Position numbers and translations under genes: made by a program
Notes under the pieces: model-generated
The model's database searches: none
Seen by the model: only the letters and a program-made list of their open reading frames with translations
What the model was told of the DNA's origin: nothing
Origin: Clavelina lepadiformis
Taxonomy: Eukaryota; Chordata; Ascidiacea; Aplousobranchia; Clavelinidae
NCBI RefSeq assembly: GCF_947623445.1
Contig: NC_135245.1
Coordinates: forward strand, 6,951,501-7,015,500
DNA length: 64,000 nt
Direction of reading: 5' to 3'
In this document: in pieces, positions 48,938 to 61,960 of the stretch
Layout of the letters: the number at the start of each line of letters is the position of its first letter
How positions within the stretch are numbered: the first letter of the stretch is position 1

Positions 48938-51900
48938 ATGCCGAAGCCTCTATTGAGAAAGACACAGAAGACTTTATTTGAGTCATGGAAGAAAAAAGAT
49001 CCTGAAAACCCAAAATTGGAGAAAAAAAATATCTGTGGGCCATTTCCTGCCTCATCAAACTTTAATGCTAAGCCACAGCAAAGCAAAAGGAACCAACAGT
49101 GTCTTGATGTAATTAACATTTCTGAAGATGAAATTGGTGATGAAGATTTGTTAAGTGCTACTGTTGCCTTGGAACGAACATTGAATGATAGGCAGAAACC
49201 TTCCTCAACTGGTAATGGTGCTATGAGCTAGTGATGAAATATGAAATGAAGTTAGTGGTAAATTCCAGTAATTTGCTAAAATTGATTTCATAAGAGCAAC
49301 TAAACTGAATCCTGTGTGCATCCAAAAAGTATTATGTTTTCATTGTGATATTTATGTTGCAGTTATTGAAGATATACCTGGATTTGATAAGTTTTCTGGG
49401 AACTTATGGATTTATCCAACAAATTACCCCGTTAGAGAGTATCAGTATTTCATTGTTAAAACAGCCTTATTTAAAAACACCTTGGTTGCTCTGCCAACTG
49501 GATTAGGTAAAACCTTTATTGCTGCTGTTGTAATGTATAATTTTTATCGATGGTATCCACAAGGTAAAGTTGTTTTCATGGCCCCAACAAAACCACTGGT
49601 TGCCCAACAAATCGACGCATGCTACAATATTATGGGGATACCTATGGAGGATCAGACACAAATCACAGGTATTTCAATGTTTAGTCATTTTTTCAAACAA
49701 TTGTTTGATTCGTAGAATTTCTGCATGAATTTTGATATAGTGATTTATGGCATCAAACTTAACATTGCTTGTAACTGTATTTTTTACCTTTCTTTCAAGG
49801 TTATAATGTTTGTTACATTTTAAATAGGAGCAACCATGGCATCCAATCGTCGTTCTGAGCTATGGAATTCAAAACGTGTATTTTTCGTAACTCCACAAGT
49901 CATTAACAATGACCTGACTAGGGGTGTTTGTCCTGCAACTGAAATTAAATGCCTCGTAGTTGATGAAGCACATAAGGCTCTTGGCAATCATGCCTACTGT
50001 CAAGTTAGTTGACAATTTAATGTCATAAGCTTTAAGGTTTAAACGATTTTGTTTTTCATCTGCATGTTTACTTACGTTTGCGTTTAAAATTGTGTACCTT
50101 CAGGTTGTTCAGCAGCTTTTGGCACATACACGTGATTTTCGGGTTCTTGCCCTTAGCGCTACACCAGGAAGTGATTTGAAAACAGTGCAACAGGTTTATA
50201 ATATGCTGGGTTGTTTTTCAAGTGTAATGTATCTTCTCACCTTCATGGAATTCTTTATATCAGAAATACATAATCTGTTTTTTTTGTAATAGGTTATTAC
50301 CAACTTGCTGATATCACACATCGAACTTCGTTCAGAAGAGGCAGTTGACATTCAGCAATATACTCATAGCAGAAACATTGAGAAATTTGTAGTGAAACTT
50401 ACTGATAAAATCCTAAAAATGAAAGAAAAGTATCTAAGTGTGAGTGCTTGTATGAGAAATTATATACTGATACTATACTGATATCAACTAATACAAGTAT
50501 TCATCCATTTATGGTGTCCTTATCACTTCTCTGTAATCGTGCTTTGATTGCCCTTTTATTTTGCAGGTTATTCAGATGTTTATCAATTGTTTAGTGAATA
50601 ATAAAGTGATCTTCAATAAAGACGCTGCTTATTTTTCAAAGTATGCACTGCTAATGGCCCGTGATCAGTATCGAAAAGATCCTCCAACTGGTCTATCAGT
50701 AAGGATACATATCCAAAAACGTTTCTATGAATTTCTAAAATTGAATTATATTTTAATAAATTTATAGTCTGTGTAGTATCTTTGAATTCGATATGCAACA
50801 TGCATACAGCTTTAAAAAATATCTTTTACAGAGGAATACTATGGGCACAGTTGAAGGTACATTTGCCATTTTGATAAGTCTTTATCATGGTCTGGAATTA
50901 CTGGTACAACATGGCCTAAAATCATTTTTTATATTTCTCAAAGGATTAATGGAAGGGGAAAAAGGTTTGATTTGTAATATCTTCACAACAGCTTTGTTAT
51001 CAAATCTTTTTAGCATTAGTAATTAAGGTAAATTTGTTACTGTTAGGAAATGTGAGGGCCAAAACCTCCTTGCACGCAAATGAATCTTTCAGAGAAATTT
51101 ACAATGAGCTAATTGACTTATTTGGATCATCTCCTGGTTCTGTTGTTTTGCTCACCCAAACTGCTGGCACCCAGTACTCCAAGAAAGCACATTCTGTAAG
51201 TATTGTTGCCTTAAACTGCTCTGTTTGGTGTTGGCACTCAATGTTAGCTGTTTTCTGTGAAGCGCTTTTGAGCGGGTATTAAGTGCTGTAGAAATGTTTA
51301 GTATTATTATTAGCTGAGCAATTTGTTTCTAAAATCTGACTTATTTTACGCAGGATGTTGTTGCTAGGCCTTATGTCTACAGCCATCCAAAGATGCAGAA
51401 ATTAGAAGAAGTTGTTTTGAATCATTTCCAGAAGGCTCGAACGGGTTAATATTGACTTTGTCAGTTGTAAAAATAAATAAAATTGAGGTTTCTATACAAT
51501 GTAGGTCATTAGTTAACTACGGGACATTATTCAAACTTTTTATAATATATTGCTGAACTTGACTGTATTTTGCATAGCATCTGAACAAGGGACAGGCATT
51601 GAAACACGTGTCATGGTATTTTGTCAATATCGTGATACTGTTCGGGAAATCACCGAACTTCTTCAAATGCATCGCCCATTGGTTCGGCCAATGCAATTTG
51701 TTGGTCATGCCCCTTCTACTAACCCCAAAGACGATGCAAAATCGGGAACAAAATGCAATAGACGGTTTACACAAAAGGATCAACTCATGGTGCATGTTTT
51801 ATTGTTATGCTAAATTTAAGAAATGATGCCTTATTTTACTTTGGACTTTGCATTAACCTTGATATGATTGCTTTTAACTTTGATCAGGTTGCCTTACAAC

Positions 51901-52625
51901 ACTTATTTGTGGTTTCACTGTGTTTTATTTCACTTTGTAAAAAGTAAAAATAAATTTTTAAGTTAAAGTTTCACTTTACTTATTCAGGTAGTGAGCAAAT
52001 TTCGTTCAGGTGATTACAATACACTTGTGTCAACTTGTGTGGGTGAGGAAGGACTTGATATTGGAGATGTTGATCTGATCATTTGCTTTGACTCCCACAA
52101 GAGTCCCATCCGTCTTGTGCAGAGAATGGGAAGAACTGGAAGGAAAAGGAAAGGAAAAATTGTGATGTTAGTTACTGAAGGAAAAGAAGAGAGGGTATGT
52201 AATTGAAAATGTTTAACTGTTTGCTTGTAAATTTTTCTCATGCATGAAGTTACACCTTCTAATTTATTCTAAAAGCTTAGATAAAATAGTTTTTTATTAA
52301 AATGTTTTGACCTTTGTTTAGTCAGTTAATAGATCATTTTTTCTGTGTTGTTTAACCTATTTTTCTGCATTATTCATATTCAAGGATTACAACTCCAGTT
52401 TAGCAAGTCGTCGCAGTATTCACAAGGCAATTTTGGGGGCAGGAAAAACACTGCACTATTATCCTCACAACCCAGCGATGATACCAAGAGGGTTGATGCC
52501 GCAGTGCCACAAAATGTTTATGACCGTTGCTACTAAACCAAACAATGAAAAGAAGAAACCGACAAAACAAACTAAAAAGGAGACTCCGGGTACATCAAAA
52601 GACGTTTCAGTGATGCTGAAAAAGA
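48938..52625 (+). other. FANCM: FANCM exons 1-12: helicase core
   Basis: Exons 48938-49211, 49363-49668, 49828-50003, 50104-50193, 50293-50439, 50567-50698, 50832-50964, 51047-51195, 51354-51444, 51578-51789, 51988-52194 and 52385-52625. The phases close exactly. Motif I lies in exon 2, motif II (DEAH) in exon 3, motif III (SAT) in exon 4, and motifs V and VI in exon 11. The insert domain typical of FANCM/Hef helicases occupies exons 5-8. Confidence 0.88.
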
Positions 52626-55600
52626 GTAAGTTAAAGTTAAACTGATAAAGATTATCTTATTAATGAGGATCAATAGTTAATGTCATAAGCATAAAAGGTA
52701 TAACACTGACAGAACGAATTAATATAAATGTTTAAGTTACATGTGTTTAGGTTAAAGATATTTAGACTAAATTTCTGTGTAATGTTTTGACAGAATGGGA
52801 TTCCACATTTCTCAATAAGCAGCAGATGGAAAACTACCGTAAGAACTTACAACTGACACAAGAAGAGTCTAAACAGCTGAAGAAATTGCCAGTCAGCGGC
52901 ATGTGCCTCTACCTTCAGAAAGATGTACAAGAAATAATTTGTTTTGGGGTTTTGCAAAGCTTGTCACTTGTAATAAGTTTAGTTCAAGAAAATGTTGTTT
53001 TTAGCAATGGGGTCAAACAGCTTCACAAACCAATCTTTCCTTGAATGAATGGTTACCATGGCAAACAAGGCTGCAACAAACTAAATATATTGAACACTCA
53101 ACAAGGACAAAAACTTTTGCAGAGGTATGTGTTACTCTTACACTGCATGATTTATGCTTTGTAATTTATGATTTTAGGTGTTTACTTGCTCAATAAAATT
53201 TTACTCTTTGTAAGGGCTACTGTTTTGTAGTCTTGTTTAAAAGATATACCGTAAAACCTCTATTTCACCGCCACCTCTATTTGAACGTCACCTCTAATAG
53301 AACGCCACTTTTAAAGAAGGGTAGAAAAATAGAGCGCCTCCCTCTAATTGAACGCCACCTCTAATAGAACACCACTTTTAGCGGCGGAATTGTATTAGCA
53401 GGTCTCTACTGATAATTATACAATTGATTAAGTTTTCACAATCTAGCAGTTAAAGCAGCCATTTAAAAGATACCAACCAACATACCGGTAGTAACAATGC
53501 AGTATCACGTTACAATAAGCAGCAGTAAAATAAAGCGCCAACCTCTAATTGAACGTCACCTCTAATAGAACGCCACTTTTAAACAAGAGTTGAAAAATAG
53601 AGCGCCATGGCGGTGAAATAGAGGTTTTACGTATATGTGTTTTCATAGACCTGTGTAACTTTATTTGAGATTTTTGAGTGGAATGTGCTTTCATTACTGG
53701 CCCTTTAATGGATTGTCAGTTTTTTGAACATCTGTGTCAAAGACAGTAGTTTTATTCTGTAGCAAAGTACTAATTAACGATACAATTTAGTTAAATGTAA
53801 TGAAATTTTGTAATTTTACAGCTTTTAGAGGTGTCTGAGGTGATAAAACAATCTAATCAGGAAACTTTTGAAAAAAACCTCGCTCCACTTTTTGGAGCTA
53901 TGGTTGACACAGAGCAATCCACAGTTGTTAAAGCAGGCATTTCTAAATACCTTAAATCTTTGGAAAAAAAACAAAAACTCAAGCCGCAAAAAAGGAAAAA
54001 AGAAGAGCTATTCATAATATCTGATGATGAAGTTAACTGTGTGGGCGATAATTCAATTGACCTTCCAGCATTTGATCTCACGGATGACGCTGATGAACTA
54101 AAGAATGAGATGACATCAAATGTTGTTATCCATAAAGATGATAATACATGTCCATCTTTCAAACAATCAGACGTAAAAAGCACTACAGATGAGAAAAGAA
54201 TTTGTGGTGATGGATCGCAGATTTGCAAAGAAATGGAAATTAAGTATAACTGTAAAAGTTGTGACAGTACAAGTAAAAAGAATGAGCAATGTTTAGAACT
54301 GCAACTTGATAACTCAAATTTCAATTCTAATACCGAAAATTTTGCCAAGACTTTGTTTCAAAAAGATTCATTGTCTTCATTTTCTGCAAACCTCCCTGCT
54401 TTGTGTGTGACACCAACTCAAACCGAAGGTGGCAGTAAGTTTGACTTTGATTGTGCGTCCAAGAACCAATCAGAAAGTGATTCAGATCCAAAATCCGTCT
54501 CTCCTTTGATGGAGTCCATAGCTTTCGATTATTCTGATGATAGTGATAGTAAAAACACCAAAACCGCTAAACCAACATGTTTCAAATTGTGGGATGCACA
54601 AGGTACCGATAAAGTTAGAAAGGGTAGCATTGAACTGAAGAGTGAAGAAGATCTTGACACCAAAATTCCGAAAAAAGAATCACTAGATTTTTTTGAAAAC
54701 AACTCCGCATCGGTAACAACAGATGAGGGCTTGTGTGGCAGACAGGTGGATGAAACTAAGCTTGATAAAACTACATCATTCTCAATTTCTGACATGGACG
54801 AAATTCCCAACAATGAAGCAGAACAATTTAAAGATGATATTGAATTGCCCATTAGGCTAACTCATGCTCATCAATCCTTGTCCTTAAACAAAGAAGACAA
54901 GAGCATAAAACCAAACTGCAATATGTATGCTGCACAAGTGGAACCTGCTATTTCTACAGTAATGTCACCTCGCCCCATAAACGTGGAGCCATTTGATATG
55001 TCTGCTGACATGTTTGCTCCCGAGTTTGATCTTGACTTTGATCTGGGATGTGGTACACCACTTGCAGAGAAGAAAATGGAGTCCAAGTCTAACAATGATG
55101 ACAGCACAGCCAACAACACATGTAATAAACATAAACCTACAGCTATAAAGGGTAGCGATAGTAAGGATGCTACAGTGACGCATATTAGGCAAACATCAGC
55201 ACTGGCAAACTGTGATGAACCCACCATACCACCCATCTTGACTACCACAGAAGATACAATAGCAAGCATTAGCATTAGCATTAGCCAGACAAACAGAAAA
55301 GAAAACAGGACTATATTTGCTGAGTTAAATGCGAATGTTGCAAATTCAAATATTCCTTTTGCCTCAGTGAAGCCCCAGGTCATATCTCCCTCAAACAGAG
55401 AAAAATCAAATGATACGTCCACTACTTCCAACACTACTAGGTCTGGGAATGAACTTTCAAACAGCGAAAAAAAATTCAAATTGCATGTTAAACGGAGAAG
55501 AGTTCTTTTCTCGGAACCTGCTGATTGCTCTCTAATTCAAGATGAAGACGATGATTTTGCTGATTTTCAAACAAAACCTTTATTAAAGAGAAGGCGATTA

Positions 55601-58600
55601 GAGCAAAGCATTTGGAAAGGTAAATGAATTTGTACAAAGCATAGATTCGACAGTATCTGGGGAAGTTTTTAACAAGAGGTGCATGTAATTGGCTTCTGTG
55701 GAGGATGTGAAAGTTTTACTTGAAACTTTCTAAGAAATAACAAATTAATAACTGCCTGAAATACTGATGTTTTACTAGTAATTGACAACGAAAGGTATGC
55801 AAGGGACAGCTTACTTCCATTATGTACTGGTATATGAATTATTCCTATTCTGGTATCTGGAAAGTTTTAATCAAACAAGCTGTGTGTGTTTGAAATATCA
55901 TAAATTAGTTTCAATATTATAAATAACAGATGTGTCCTCGGACTGTGATTCTATTCATTCGCCTATTGCTGCCACAAAACGTCGAGCTAGAATGGTCATT
56001 TCTTCACCGGGTGTAAAACTGCATGCACAAAGAGATATTCAAGGTCAAGAAGCAAATAATGAAATTGAAGATTCCTTTAAAATGCAAACAAGTTTGGTTG
56101 CTGACAGCCCTGTCTTTAAGAAAAGAGGAAACAAACTACACATACAGTCATTAAAAGAATCTCCTGGTTTAATGACAGATTTAAATTGCAATATGGGTGC
56201 AAGTGCTTTCCTGAAACACAGCACTCCCAAAGTTTTCCTCTCAGGCAAAAATGAATCTTTAGCTGAAAAAAGAGTTCCAGTATCCACCACCAGCTTGAAG
56301 GTTTGTGTCTAAATTTTAGCTCGGATTATAGCCCATTATAAAATTAGTTTAACAAAAATTGTAACAGTACTCTCTTTTTTATTAATAATTATGCCAATTT
56401 CTTGTATTTAAAATAAGTAGAGCTTTTGTGATGAATTTTACTGATATAAATCAAACAATTATTAATTTTTTTTAACAAAAGTCTTCAAAAACAAACAAGC
56501 AAGTAAAATCAAGACGACCTTTCATCTTTGATGAGGCTGAAGTGAGCACGGATGGAGCAGTAATTTTATCAGATGAAGAATGTGATGACGATGTAACAGA
56601 CGAGGAAATGCTCGCTTTCGTCAATGATGCCACTCAGCTTACACAACATGTTAACGACCATGGTACGAATAAGCGTTTGGCAGTATTTGTCACTTTGTAT
56701 GTTTTACATTGTATTTTATGATCTTGTATCTAGATTCAGTACCCAATGAAGAAGCCATGTACCTTCAATCAATTAAAAGTCCTTTCAATAAACAATCAGC
56801 TACTGGACGTTACAGGCTTGCATATGATGTGGGAAGGAATGTAGATGTTTTCTCACAGGTATTTCATTTATGTAAGAAATAGTTGTTCTTGCCTTGCCTG
56901 TTGTATTTACTCGCATATCAGACATACACCACCTGTTACATGGTCTATTCAAAAATTCATACAACTGGACAGTTGACCAGTTGATTTTGGTTGCTCCGTC
57001 ACTTGTCATGCGATTACAATAGATCGACAGTAATGACGAATATAAAATGCTTAAAAATTTAAAATAGCTTAAATAGTTACAGGCAAAAAATAAAAAATCT
57101 TTTTGTTTTTATTATGTACTTTTGGACCATTTCGTAATAGCCAACCGTTTTACTGAGCTGGAATCACATTATAATAATAAATGATTTGTTTTGACAGAAA
57201 ATTTGGCAAATCCTTGCAAAACATACAATAGGTGTAACTATTTAATTCCCAAGGACGAAATGGAGTGGTTAACGAATCAACACTCCAAACACTGAAATTG
57301 TCATCATATAAGACTATCACGTAGACCCTCAACATACGGGTCGTATCATGATTATATATGGCATTACAAAGTTATTGTTTATGGCATTCAAACGTGCAAG
57401 CCTTTTATCTTTTAAGTGGTTTTTTGAAATTACTGAGCAGAAATTATTGTGTTTTTTTGCAGTTTGTAGTAGAATTTAACCATGATAATTGCATGGTATA
57501 CATAGATAATGGCTTGAGACATGTTGGAATAGGTTGTGGTACCAAAGCTCTTAGTTTTTAAAATTTCGACCACTTCAGATAAAGAAAAGAACTACTGTAC
57601 CACATCATTATCACATTATGATTACTCTAGTACAACCTTTCAAAGAAACTAAGAGCACATTAACTGGAAGTCTGAAACAGTTATCATTGCTAACACAATT
57701 TTGGTGTTACAGTATTGGAAACTTGTAAAATATCACTGGCGTTAATTTGCAGGTTCCTGAACAGGACGTGTCTGATTATTTAGAAGATAGCTTTTGTGTG
57801 GTTGGTGAGGAAGAGGAACATGACACAGAAATAGGAGAAATAACTATGCTCGGTACTCAGGAATTTAACCTTGAGGAATCAGAAACTAGACCAAGGACTA
57901 GGGGGCAGGTGATACATTTTCTTGTAAATCATGTAAATTAACGAACAGTAGAATTTGTGATACAAATTTATGTTTTCTACTGAACCTCGCATCAAATTAT
58001 ATCCAAGCAGAATTTTCAATTTAAAAACATTTTCTTTTGAAAACAAACATTGTACCGTTTAACGAAATTTAATCACCATTATGAGAGTTAATAAGGGTAT
58101 ACAACTAAAAACATACATCAACATTGTTTTTACGGATTCATTACCACAACCGACATGGTTAATAAATTTACAATGCACTTTGCTCCGGAAACCGTTTCTG
58201 TAATCTTGCAGGTCAAATCTCGACAGATAAACGAGTGCAACTCTGGTAAGGTGAGAAAGAGCGCGACTGAAAGCAAGAAGAGAAGAAGGATAATATGTGA
58301 TGAAGAGTCTGATGCAAACAATACAGAGACTGATGCCAATGGCTCGGGTGGGAAAGTAAAAATGTTTACAATCTCCAAGTTCATGTAAAATTATTTCACC
58401 TACAACATCGATTTTATGTTTATATGCTCTAAAGTTTTTAACGTTTTGTTCCCAAGATGCTCTTGTGATCAACTTTTGTTCACCAGTCGAAAAAATTCTG
58501 GAAACATCCAACCAGGAAACTAGTACAAATGACATACCAGGTACCTCACCCCGGAAAGTTTGTGAGATTTGTGGTGGAGTTATCACATCAAAGGGATGGT

Positions 58601-60808
58601 TGTGTAAAAACTGTGTTGATGTGATGAAGCAAAGTAAAGAAGAATACAAACAAATTATAAAAAGTGAAGAAAAGACCTTGAAGACCAAGCAGGGTGTGAT
58701 TTTTAGTAACCACTACCAGTTTTGTTGAAGTAATTTGCTTTTCTCACCTAAAACCTTTCTTTCTTGCAGTCCCACCTGTGAAAGTGAGATTGCCGGCAAC
58801 ACTCCGCATGACAAGGGAGGAAAGGCTGAAAAAGTCACGTGAAAAACAACTGGAATTTCGGAAAAGACAGGTTCAAGATATCTCAAATAGATTGCAACAT
58901 TTGACATCACATGTGACAACAAACAAAATTTTGAGAAAAGTTAATAAATAGTCATTTTACGGTGTTAATTATATTTAGGGTCAAAGGAGGAACAGTCTTC
59001 ATCAAAATTTTGCCATTAAACAGCAACCGAGTAACAACACTGGTATTAATACATTTACTTCATTATTTAAATTGATTTTGGTATGCTCTGTCAACTGATC
59101 TTGTTGTGGTTTAAACTTAACATACTATATTGATCTATAGTAGATATACTGATATAGCCATATATTACTGTGTGTACTTAATTACTCATACTGCATATAC
59201 TTATATATTATTATTGAAGGTAATTATTAATTTTTATGTAGTTAACTTATTTATGGTCTCATTATAAAGCTAAATCTTTAGATTACAATGGAAAATATTG
59301 AAACCAAGAGTATTTTGAAACAAAAATGTGATGTATTATATAGATCAACATAACTCTACTCCACCAGACATTGATATTGGTCCGGCAATAAATAAAAAGT
59401 AAGCAAATGAGAATGGTGCAATATAGAACTTATAACTAGACTGAATATCTACAGCGCATTTTATGTTCAAGGTTGCTCTTTGCGGAATCATCTCCTAATC
59501 TTGAACGCCATGGTCTTAACAAGACAACAACACACAACACAATTGTAACTTCATCGAATTCACCTAAATTCAAGCCAAGTGGTAAGTTTATATTGCAAAC
59601 CGTTTTTTCACCCTTCTATATGGGCAGCTGTAGAAAAAGTGCAAATTTTTTAATCATTCTTATGCATTGCAGTCTTTTGTAAGTTTTTTTGTGTTGTGAA
59701 AAGCAAATAAAAGAAACTGTTGTACATTTGATCGTCTCAGCTTTTTAACTGTAACAAAATATGAATTCATTTCTGTATGCAGAAAAGCTTTTAATACTGG
59801 TGGATAGCAGGGAGGTGAACAGTGGCTCAGTGCAACTTGTTCAAGCGCTTCGAACCAAACACAACATAAATGTTGTTGTTGCCTCACTGCGTGGTTCATC
59901 GTTTGCTGTGAGCAAAAGGTAGGTACTTCCACCTTTCGCGCTTACCTATCTTTCCTTGTGCTGCTTGTCATAAATACTTTACACCTGTGTAGAGCTGCTG
60001 TTATAAGAAAGACCACTGATGACATTTCAACGGTTTCAAAGAAAATTAATATTGCCGCTCAAATGCAAAAGGTCTGCTCATATTTTAGAAAGGTTTATCT
60101 CATTGTGGAAAAAAATCGAGTGAAAAAAGGTGACCAACTTTGTATTTGCTGCTCTACTGTACTAGCGGATATATCTCATTAGATGTATGAAAGAACCTCA
60201 TATCACTATGTACGACTTTTCTGTTGTTATATTTTGTCCTAGGTTGGGTGAATAAAACTTCTGCATCACACAGTGCCAACTTCACTTCGAATCTTGTGTC
60301 CATTTCTCATGGAAACGTGAGAGTTCTACATTCAAATGATCAAGTGAGCAGTATTTTAAGGTTGCCGTTTGAGGGGAAAACAAAAATACTTTCTACATAG
60401 TAACCGGAACACGTTTCTAATTTTAGGAACAGTCGGCATATCTTCTACAGTCGTTAGCTATGAGGGAATATCATGCTGGTCATGGTATAGAAGGTTTGAT
60501 GGTTCAATCAGCTTCAAAACACCAACAGATGATATCCATCTACAGCAACATTCCTGGTATCACTTTTATCAGCGCCTGCTACTTAGCTGGCACGTTTAAG
60601 TCCTTGAAAGCGGTGTTGTTCAGGTAATCGCAATGCTTTAATTTCTCATTTTGTATATACCTTGTACCTCTCAGGTAATAATGTGCTCTATTTTCTTTAT
60701 AGTTCCGCGGATGAGTTATCCAATAAAGCGGCCATGACTGAACAGGCCGCTCGAAATCTTCTTAAATTTCTTTGCAAAAAGTTTGATGTCCAGATGACAC
60801 CACTGTGA
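48938..60808 (+). CDS. FANCM: FANCM, Fanconi anaemia DNA translocase
   Basis: About 30 exons give roughly 2,130 residues (human about 2,050). FANCM is the SF2 branch-point translocase that anchors the Fanconi core complex and remodels stalled forks with MHF1/2 and FAAP24. Seen: an N-terminal lead-in ([20 protein letters not shown]), [13 protein letters not shown], Walker A PTGLGKT (K141), DEAH (239-242), [54 protein letters not shown] (about 598-626), then a helical post-helicase segment. A long acidic middle follows, then [12 protein letters not shown] and [21 protein letters not shown], and a C-terminal ERCC4-type nuclease-fold plus helix-hairpin-helix domain. These match vertebrate FANCM block by block. 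The least certain junction is the donor after 52794 (52924 used here). Confidence 0.92.
52794..53124 (+). other. FANCM: FANCM exons 13-14: post-helicase segment
   Basis: Exons 52794 to about 52924 and 53005-53124. The second reads [22 protein letters not shown], matching human LSLSEWRLWQ with the following His/Asp pattern. This is the region that binds the MHF histone-fold pair in vertebrates (established knowledge). The donor of the first exon is ambiguous: several in-phase GT sites exist between 52897 and 52981. Confidence 0.65.
53251..53630. mobile_element. palindromic inverted-repeat element (MITE) in a FANCM intron
   Basis: A 380-bp element starts GTAAAACCTCTATTTCACCG (53251) and ends with the exact reverse complement at 53630; the perfect arm is at least 23 bp. 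Inside, the words CCTCTAATTGAACG and CCTCTAATAGAACGCCACTT recur three times (about 53273, 53343 and 53541). It has no coding capacity. A/T-rich bases flank both sides (ATATACC and GTATATG), but I cannot fix the target duplication. Confidence 0.85.
53822..55619 (+). other. FANCM: FANCM large central exon
   Basis: A single 1,798-nt exon encodes 599 residues, mostly acidic and Ser/Asn/Lys-rich and predicted to be disordered. It opens [18 protein letters not shown], continuing the alpha-helical segment, and ends [12 protein letters not shown] short SISISIS repeat comes from a threefold AGCATT at about 55265. A large exon in this position is also a feature of vertebrate FANCM. The acidic-patch motifs for FANCF and RMI binding cannot be identified with confidence. 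Confidence 0.85.
55930..59581 (+). other. FANCM: FANCM exons 16-25: acidic and basic linker exons
   Basis: Exons 55930-56300, 56482-56662, 56734-56858, 57753-57908, 58212-58347, 58457-58693, 58770-58870, 58979-59042, 59368-59398 and 59472-59581. The second to fourth align with conserved vertebrate FANCM blocks (DEAEVS ... [25 protein letters not shown]). The sixth contains [18 protein letters not shown], a possible zinc knuckle. Small exons 58979-59042 and 59368-59398 are supported by phase alone and are less certain. Confidence 0.7.
59783..60808 (+). other. FANCM: FANCM exons 26-30: ERCC4-like and helix-hairpin-helix domain
   Basis: Exons 59783-59918, 59993-60129, 60243-60343, 60427-60623 and 60703-60808. 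[13 protein letters not shown] and [16 protein letters not shown] match the XPF-family nuclease fold; the catalytic ERKxxxD position reads VIRKTTDD, so it should be non-catalytic, as in vertebrate FANCM, which pairs with FAAP24. The last two exons carry the tandem HhH ([16 protein letters not shown]). The gene ends DVQMTPL, TGA. Confidence 0.82.
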
Positions 60809-61624
60809 TACTATTGGGTTGTTTTGTATTATATAACTCATTCTATGCCATTTTTTAAAATGAAACATTTTCCTTGCCTTTATTTGTGTGACTTTGTTTT
60901 ATTTTTGGACAAAGTCTATTTAGCTTCCGATTTTAACTCAAGCTCGTGATTTGGAGTTTTACTAGCTTTTGTCAGAAAATTTGGAAGTATACCCCCCTTT
61001 TAGACTTTATTATTAGGATTAATCAAACAATTTAATTAAGCAAAAAATTTATTTATTTTGTCCCACGTAATATGATTCGTTTCAAATGTAGCGCTTCTTC
61101 ATGTCTTTGTTGCTGTGAAGAAGCAGTGTGTGACATGTGTAGAGTTCTGAGAATCATTCAAACTGTGCCATGTGTCCAGGTCCCGAACCATCTGTTGCAC
61201 CAACTGATAAAACGGTTTTTAATTGGCTGAATTTTGAATATCTTATCGGAATGTGACGTTATCAATGAATTCACTACAGCTTGATTAAATATTGTCACGT
61301 GATCATGGTAAGGTTTTACACAGCCTGGTTGCGTCAATGCTCACGTGAATATAATCGAGGTTTCCCGTGAGACTCCACCTGCTTCTCACGATCACGTGGC
61401 TAATTATTACCAGACAAAAAGAAAACGCCCACGTAAAGCTACGACAGAGCCTTAGAATTAACAGTTCATCGTTTTTACGTATGGCAATGTAGCCTACTCC
61501 GCAAAACACAGTTGGACATAACTGACCAATAAGCAAGTACCAGGCTACCAGCAGCATAAATGGTTTGACAGGCCTTTATCTGCTAAGTAACTGTTCAGAA
61601 ACAAAATTAGGCAATCCCAATCGC

Positions 61625-61690
61625 CAGTGATTTGGTAGAAAATCGAACCCTCAAACTCTTCGATTTTTGTAGCTAAGCTACCGCTCAATC
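61625..61690 (-). repeat. probable tRNA-derived SINE head (minus)
   Basis: On the minus strand, GCGGTAGCTTAGCTAC resembles an RNA polymerase III A box, and GGTTCGATTTT about 32 nt later resembles a B box. The spacing is shorter than in a tRNA, so a SINE or degenerate tRNA relic is more likely than a working tRNA. Confidence 0.4.
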
Positions 61691-61827
61691 ATTAACTATC
61701 CATGGCAGTAGCAGTTTTCCCAATTGACATTGTTTCACAAAGTAGGCTAAGCATTTCCTATTACTTGATAGATGTTTTCACTCTATACCAAAGTCAGTTT
61801 TATCTGTGAATAAGTTGACACATCAGT

Positions 61828-61960
61828 GCAGTAGCTAAGAAATCAGACTGACACACAAGGAGCTCGATTCCACCGAACCTGCTGTTGCTCATTGTGTGAG
61901 GCAATAATTTGTGGCTATACTACACCTCCTTACATCTCTGACACAACCGTTAATTTTTTT
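61828..61960 (+). repeat. probable tRNA-derived SINE (plus)
   Basis: TAGCTAAGAAATCAGA (A-box-like) is followed about 31 nt later by GCTCGATTCC (B-box-like), nearly the same spacing as the minus-strand stretch at 61625-61690. About 80 nt of unrelated tail follow. The shared compressed spacing suggests two copies of one family. Confidence 0.4.

Noticed and set aside
54871-55479. 202-codon open frame on the minus strand
   Set aside because: It is antisense to the FANCM central exon, has no recognisable domain, and is a side effect of the biased composition of that exon. The same holds for the minus-strand frames at 53857-54348 and 54529-54852.
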